Below, one piece after another: positions 59,726-64,000 of a DNA stretch of 64,000 bases. The position numbers and the translations under genes are program-made. The DNA is from Nitrospira sp. ND1 (lineage in GTDB: Bacteria; Nitrospirota; Nitrospiria; Nitrospirales; Nitrospiraceae). The DNA lies in NCBI RefSeq assembly GCF_900170025.1, contig NZ_FWEX01000006.1:1199087-1263086 (forward strand). Direction: 5' to 3'. The first letter of the stretch is position 1. Every line of letters begins with the position of its first letter. The notes under the pieces are model-generated. The model searched no databases, was not told the origin of the DNA, and saw only the letters and a program-made list of their open reading frames with translations.

Positions 59726-59745
59726 ATTATCGTGGCACGGATAAT
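59726..59745. promoter_or_regulatory. Possible NikR operator or promoter dyad
   Basis: ATTATC (59726-59731) and GATAAT (59740-59745) flank an 8-bp centre, 28 bp upstream of nikR. The dyad fits a repressor site, but it differs from the known GTATGA-N16-TCATAC pattern. Confidence 0.4.
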
Positions 59746-59836
59746 ACAAAGCCGGACGCGAATGCGTCAAGCGGCCGTGAGGAGAATGTTTGGTGAGGCG
59801 CTCCCAGCGGGAGGAATCGAACCGGAAAGAGAACCG

Positions 59837-60910
59837 CTACGCGACCAACTGAAGCGGGCCCGTTGGGGCCAACAGTTTCTCGCCTTCACGGTCGATGAGT
59901 TGCATGAATAAGGCGCTCAACTCGGGATCGAACTGTTTACCGGCCTGTGCGCCAATTTCACTCTTAGCTTCGCTGAGCGTCATCGTCGCTTTGTATGAGC
60001 AGGGATGCGTCATGATATCGAACGCATCGGCCAGCGCCACGATCCGCGCCGCCAGCGGGATCTGCACATCTTTAATCCCGTGATAGCCGGCTCCATCCCA
60101 CCGCTCATGATGCGTCAGGGCAATCTCGCGGGCCATCATCAACAGAGGAGCCCGACTATCCGACAGGAGCCGCGAGCCGATTTTGGTGTGCTGCTTCATC
60201 GCCTCCCAATCGGCCATCACATAGGGCCCGTCCTTCAGGATCACGGAATCGCGCAGGCCTACTTTCCCGATATCGTGCAACGGAGCGGTCTTCTTGATCA
60301 TATCCACCTGATCCGCAGGCAGCCCCTTCAGCTCCGCCAGCAACATGGCCATCCGTCCGACCCGCCAGGCATGGCCGCCGGTCGCGTCATGCCGATATTC
60401 CGCCGCCAGCGCGAGACGGTTCAGCAGATCCAGCTGCGTTTGCTCCACGACTTTGGTACGCAGGCGCACCTGCGCTTCCAAATGTTCATTGTGCATACGC
60501 AGCTGTCGATGCAGCTGCCTCGTGACCAATTGGTTTTTGATGCGGAGCACCACTTCCGTGGCATCCACCGGCTTGTTCAGGAAATCCTTGGCGCCCTCCG
60601 CCAAAGCCCTGTGCTTTGTCGGAGCGTCGAGCTCGCCGGTAATGACGAGAATCGGCACATAGTCTTCGGCGGGAATGACGGCGGTCAACTGCCGCATGAC
60701 TTCGAATCCGTCTATATACGGCATACGCATGTCCGTCGCGACCAGATCCGGCTTCACCTCTCGATATAGCTGCACCGCCTGACGCGGGTCGGTCGTCGTG
60801 GTAATTTTTTCGTAGCCGGCCTGCTTGAGGATTGCCTCCATCAGTTTGAGACTAGGCAGCTCATCATCGATCAGCAGCAGTTTGACGGCGCTCGCATCAA
60901 GATCCGACAT
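59837..60910 (-). CDS. Response regulator with HD-GYP-like output domain
   Basis: A 357-residue protein. The receiver domain has LLIDDE (about 12-17), TDMRMPYIDGF with the phosphorylated Asp near 59, and NKPVD with the conserved Lys. After a short coiled helix, HDIGKVGLRD and ALTHHERWDGAGYHG mark an HD-GYP-like hydrolase of cyclic di-GMP. The third motif residue is His (GYH) in place of Pro (GYP), so activity may differ. It sits 54 bp downstream of a hybrid kinase gene, its probable partner. Confidence 0.88.
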   Translation of the reverse strand: MSDLDASAVKLLLIDDELPSLKLMEAILKQAGYEKITTTTDPRQAVQLYREVKPDLVATDMRMPYIDGFEVMRQLTAVIPAEDYVPILVITGELDAPTKHRALAEGAKDFLNKPVDATEVVLRIKNQLVTRQLHRQLRMHNEHLEAQVRLRTKVVEQTQLDLLNRLALAAEYRHDATGGHAWRVGRMAMLLAELKGLPADQVDMIKKTAPLHDIGKVGLRDSVILKDGPYVMADWEAMKQHTKIGSRLLSDSRAPLLMMAREIALTHHERWDGAGYHGIKDVQIPLAARIVALADAFDIMTHPCSYKATMTLSEAKSEIGAQAGKQFDPELSALFMQLIDREGEKLLAPTGPLQLVA

Positions 60911-60964
60911 GGCAACACCCGTGCTCCTGGTTCTCGAAATCCTACCGCTTCCACCCTACCATCC

Positions 60965-63724
60965 TCATGCCGCATCACCAATTTCTTTCTGGCTCTCCGC
61001 AGGGAGTGATTTCGGATACCGGAGCGTGGACAGCGCCTGCCGGAGCGCCCCCATCGTCAGCGGCTTGCTCAATTCGGCATCGACCGCTTGCGACACTGTG
61101 CCATCCGGCTCGAGTTCGTCGCCCCCGGTCAACAGCAGCACCGGTGTGTCGGGAGAAATTTTTTTGATCACATCGGCCAACTGACGGCCCGTCATATGCG
61201 GCATGCCGTGATCGGTCACCACGAGATGCACCCGCTCGGGACTGAACCGCCTGATCGCCTCCGCCGCACTCCCGACCACTTCTACGCTATGCCCGGCCAC
61301 CCGGAGATATTCGCCCGTCACACGGCCCACCAGAGGATCGTCGTCTACGACCAGGATCTGCAAGCGGACCCCGTCCATGTTGTGGCTGTCATGGTTTGTG
61401 CCTGTTTCCGCCTCCGCTTGAATCGGGAGGCGTATGCTGAACGTCGTCCCTACGCCGACGGCACTCGTGATGTCGATGGTGCCACGCAACCGCCGGATGA
61501 TGCCGTACACCATGGACAATCCCAGACCGGACCCCTTTTCGCCCTTCGTGGAGAAGAACGGTTCAAGACAACGTTGACGCACTTCTTCCGTCATCCCCGT
61601 GCCGGTGTCGCTGACTTCCAGGCGCACCGCATCGCCGTCGACTTTGGTGCGGAGCGTAATCGACCCGCTTTGGGGCATCGCATCGACGGCATTAAACACT
61701 AGATTGGTCAGCACTTCGCGTAATTCCGATTCATGTCCGGCGACCGAGGGCACCGACTCCAACTCCGTTTTGATCTCGATGGCCACGCCGTTCGCCAGGG
61801 CCTGATCCTTCCATTTCGGCTGACTGAGCTTCACACTCTGCTGGACCAGGCTGTTCAGATCGACAATGCCGGCCAGATCCGCATCGAGGCGGGGGCGATA
61901 GAAATCCCGCAGCCGGCTGACGACCTTCGCCGCGTCCTTGGCCGCCATATTGATCGTCTGCAGATATTCCTTCAGTTGCGCGGGGTCCGCCGCCATCTGG
62001 GGCGCGATGAGCAGGAGTTCGCTGAAACCCATGATGGGCGACAGGGTATTATTGAAGTCGTGCGCGATGCCGCTCGCCATCTGGCCGAGCGCCCGCAGCC
62101 GCTCCTGCTGGACCATATGTTGTTGTGTCGTCTTGAGTTCGGTCATGGCGGCTTCCAACTGCGTATGGCTCTCCCGCAAGGACGTTTCCGCCCGCTTCCG
62201 CTCCGCAAGATCCGAGGCGTTGCTCAGCGCCACCGCCACCTGATCGGCCAATTGACGCAATTGCACGAGATGATCCGCGTGCATGTCGGGCGCCGTCCGG
62301 TAACTCAACACAATCCCGCCTAACAGATCGTGCGAGCGGAAGAGAGGCAGCACCAGCAAGGACACGCTCCCTTGCCCGCTCAGGGCGGCAAACGCCCCTG
62401 TTCCGTCCGGCTGTAGCAGGGTCGAGCCGTCCCGGTGCGCCGTGAGCATCCGGCTCTCAGCCTCCGTCACCGTCACACCCTGCATCGTCGTCTGCTTGCT
62501 CTCCGGCCCGAGTCTGGCATAGAGCCACCCACGAGTGCGATCGGATGGATCGATCAACAATACGGCCAGGCCCTGGCAGGGAGAGACCTCGCGCAACCTG
62601 GCCAGAACCGTATCGACAATCCGGCTGGGGTCGAGCACCGACAGCACGGATCGGTCGATCTCATGGATCGTCGCCAACTGCGTAAATTGCTGATGCAGCC
62701 GGCTCGCCATGGCATTGAAGGAGGCCGCCAGCTCCTCGAACTCATCCCCGCTCTTGACCTGTACCGGCGTCGAAAAGTTTCGCTTCGCAATCCGCCTGGT
62801 TCCCTTCCCCAGCTCCTCCAACGGCACCATGGTCTTCCGGATTTGATTCACGCTGAGCAACGCCACGCACAACAGCGCGATCACGACCACCAGGCTGAAT
62901 CGATAGTGAAAGCTTGCCAGCGGCGCAAGCACCGAGCTTCGCGATTCACTCAACAGCACGGTCCAGGGCGCCGCCGAAAATTGGTACCGGAGCGGGATCG
63001 CCCAATAACCTGCGATATAGGAATCCTCTTCATCTCGCCATTCCAACAGGGACGAGCTGCCTCCTTCGCCCTGCCCGACCCGCTGCACCTTCAGCGTTGC
63101 CGGGGCGGACGGGCTGCAGAACAGGACCTCCGGCGCTGGCCCGAACACACACATGGACATCTCCGCCGGAAGCGTCATGCTGCCGGCCAGGTCCCACAGA
63201 TAGTCGCCGTTGATTTGAGCCACCACGGCCGAGGTATCGGGATCGGAAAGCCTGACCAAGAACAAGCGCCTGGCTCCGAGGTCGTCGGTCGCCGTCGTCA
63301 ACAACGTTTTTTTCTGGCGGAGCAACGCCCATTGCGCCGGCGATACGGTGGGAATCGACTGCAGTTCCCCGAGAAAGACACTCGTCGCGCCGTCTCCCGA
63401 AATGCGGGCCATACCCGAGAACCCCGGTGTGCTCGGAAGCGGCTCCGTCGGGACGTCACCAGGCGCTGTCGGGGTGATCGCATGGTGCTGTCGGCTGATC
63501 GAGAGCAGTTCGGCTTCCAAGAGGAGGAGCCGTTGGTAGACGGCCATGCCCATGGCCTTACTCTCCTGCCGCACCCGGCGTTCGGCCTGCTGCGTGAGCT
63601 GACTTCTGACATCGGCGAGCGACACCAGGCTCAACGCGCCGACCGGCACCAGGGCACAGAGGATGAACAGGGCGAACACGCGGCGGGCGACACGACTGCG
63701 GAGAAAGGAAGATTCGATCTGCAC
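60965..63724 (-). CDS. Hybrid sensor histidine kinase
   Basis: A 919-residue membrane kinase. TM1 (VFALFILCALVPVGALSLVSL, in part) and TM2 (SLVVVIALLCVALLSV, near 285) enclose a periplasmic Cache-like domain. HAMP follows, then a GAF-like domain (about 355-525), a coiled coil, HisKA with GIAHDFNNTLSPIMGF, HATPase with EVSDTGTGM and GSGLGLSMVYGI, and a C-terminal receiver with VVDDDP, VVTDHGMP and SKPL. All key residues are present. It probably passes phosphate to the HD-GYP regulator encoded downstream. The signal is unknown. Confidence 0.92.
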   Translation of the reverse strand: MQIESSFLRSRVARRVFALFILCALVPVGALSLVSLADVRSQLTQQAERRVRQESKAMGMAVYQRLLLLEAELLSISRQHHAITPTAPGDVPTEPLPSTPGFSGMARISGDGATSVFLGELQSIPTVSPAQWALLRQKKTLLTTATDDLGARRLFLVRLSDPDTSAVVAQINGDYLWDLAGSMTLPAEMSMCVFGPAPEVLFCSPSAPATLKVQRVGQGEGGSSSLLEWRDEEDSYIAGYWAIPLRYQFSAAPWTVLLSESRSSVLAPLASFHYRFSLVVVIALLCVALLSVNQIRKTMVPLEELGKGTRRIAKRNFSTPVQVKSGDEFEELAASFNAMASRLHQQFTQLATIHEIDRSVLSVLDPSRIVDTVLARLREVSPCQGLAVLLIDPSDRTRGWLYARLGPESKQTTMQGVTVTEAESRMLTAHRDGSTLLQPDGTGAFAALSGQGSVSLLVLPLFRSHDLLGGIVLSYRTAPDMHADHLVQLRQLADQVAVALSNASDLAERKRAETSLRESHTQLEAAMTELKTTQQHMVQQERLRALGQMASGIAHDFNNTLSPIMGFSELLLIAPQMAADPAQLKEYLQTINMAAKDAAKVVSRLRDFYRPRLDADLAGIVDLNSLVQQSVKLSQPKWKDQALANGVAIEIKTELESVPSVAGHESELREVLTNLVFNAVDAMPQSGSITLRTKVDGDAVRLEVSDTGTGMTEEVRQRCLEPFFSTKGEKGSGLGLSMVYGIIRRLRGTIDITSAVGVGTTFSIRLPIQAEAETGTNHDSHNMDGVRLQILVVDDDPLVGRVTGEYLRVAGHSVEVVGSAAEAIRRFSPERVHLVVTDHGMPHMTGRQLADVIKKISPDTPVLLLTGGDELEPDGTVSQAVDAELSKPLTMGALRQALSTLRYPKSLPAESQKEIGDAA

Positions 63725-63740
63725 CGTGGCTGACTCTTCG

Positions 63741-64000
63741 TTAAAATTCTATCGCCAGCCCGACGAAACTGCCGTCATTTGCTCGAATGACATCGTCGTG
63801 GCTTTTTTGAGCCGTCAACGGCTCCACGCTCTCGCCGTCTTTGCCCATGCTGTACAGGTCGTAGTCCGAATTGATCGGATGGAGAAAGCGTTCCTTGCGC
63901 GGTTTTCCTTTGCTGCCATTTCCGCCACCCTGTCCTGCGTATGCCTCATCGGGCAGCAACCACAGCCAGGCGTTTTTTTTTGACCCGCCGCCGCCACCCC
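63741..64000 (-). CDS. Pseudopilin-like protein, C-terminal part (runs off right edge)
   Basis: The frame enters at base 64000 and ends at 63741; 85 residues are visible. A Gly-rich stretch and GKPRKERFLHP precede NSDYDLYSMGKDGESV, which matches the YDLYSxGxDG calcium-loop motif at the C-terminus of GspG-type major pseudopilins. DVIRANDGSFVGLA then closes the chain. The N-terminal methylation motif and helix would lie outside the window. A type II secretion or type IV pilus-like role is likely. Confidence 0.65.
   Translation of the reverse strand, partial: GGGGGSKKNAWLWLLPDEAYAGQGGGNGSKGKPRKERFLHPINSDYDLYSMGKDGESVEPLTAQKSHDDVIRANDGSFVGLAIEF

Noticed and set aside
59790..59830. tRNA-like 3' end (GGTTCGATTCC on the minus strand)
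   Set aside because: Only a T-arm-like sequence is present. No matching acceptor stem, anticodon arm or D-arm could be found around it.
1..64000. CRISPR array or rRNA operon
   Set aside because: No series of identical direct repeats with regular spacers and no rRNA-like conserved stretches were seen on either strand.

Overview
The window reads as chromosomal DNA of a free-living Gram-negative, probably Nitrospira-like bacterium. This is inferred from gene content only: hopanoid-type sugar epimerase, CruF-like carotenoid protein, NikR beside a TonB receptor, and many two-component proteins with high-GC codon use. No rRNA, tRNA or CRISPR array was seen.

Layout. (1) About 1-17.3 kb, all minus strand, is a surface-polysaccharide locus. 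It holds a partial GT4, four tandem paralogous GT2 glycosyltransferases, three Gfo/Idh/MocA dehydrogenases, a GH30-like secreted glycosidase, a Wzx-like flippase, a second GT4, a methyltransferase, a UDP-galactopyranose-mutase-like flavoprotein with a C-terminal membrane domain, a small protein carrying the same membrane domain, and a frameshifted GT2. A degraded IS5 element sits inside it, and an IS630 element nested in an IS4-family remnant bounds it (17.4-19.4 kb). (2) 19.8-25.35 kb, minus strand, is a compact six-gene operon: a two-subunit phosphonopyruvate (or sulfopyruvate) decarboxylase, a PhnW-type aminotransferase, a LicC/PntC-type cytidylyltransferase, a CDP-alcohol phosphatidyltransferase fused to a degenerate nucleotidyltransferase domain, and a flippase-like membrane protein. 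Read as a pathway, it would make CMP-aminoethylphosphonate and place the head group on a lipid. This is the best candidate for an undescribed system; PEP mutase is not in the window. (3) 25.5-31.8 kb, plus strand, has two tandem paralogous secreted proteins, then a TetR-controlled RND efflux pair. (4) 32-41.4 kb, mostly minus strand, carries SCP2, an AdoMetDC-like protein without the usual cleavage serine, a ferredoxin-NADP-reductase-like protein, a site-2 protease coupled to a DUF2167 protein, a DUF2914 protein and several small Cys-rich proteins. (5) 41.4-47.9 kb is a defence and addiction island: ParE-type toxin-antitoxin, a Type III-like restriction-modification operon with an ORF6N protein between mod and res, and a MntA/HepT pair. 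(6) 48.1-52.9 kb, plus strand, has a prenyl diphosphate synthase, HpnA-like epimerase, CruF-like protein, cytochrome c and small membrane proteins. (7) 53.2-64 kb has a histidine kinase lacking its phosphoacceptor, a strongly framed small secreted protein, 3-methyladenine glycosylase, a TonB receptor with DUF3842 and NikR genes (a likely nickel regulon), an HD-GYP-like response regulator, a hybrid kinase and the end of a pseudopilin-like gene.

Running through 19-57 kb is a family of 120-210 bp imperfect palindromes. They share a core (AAGGCCGCAG ... GCGAGAACG) and have stem arms that differ between copies but stay complementary. Several end on, or right beside, the stop codon of the neighbouring gene, which suggests a mobile palindromic repeat doubling as a 3' end.
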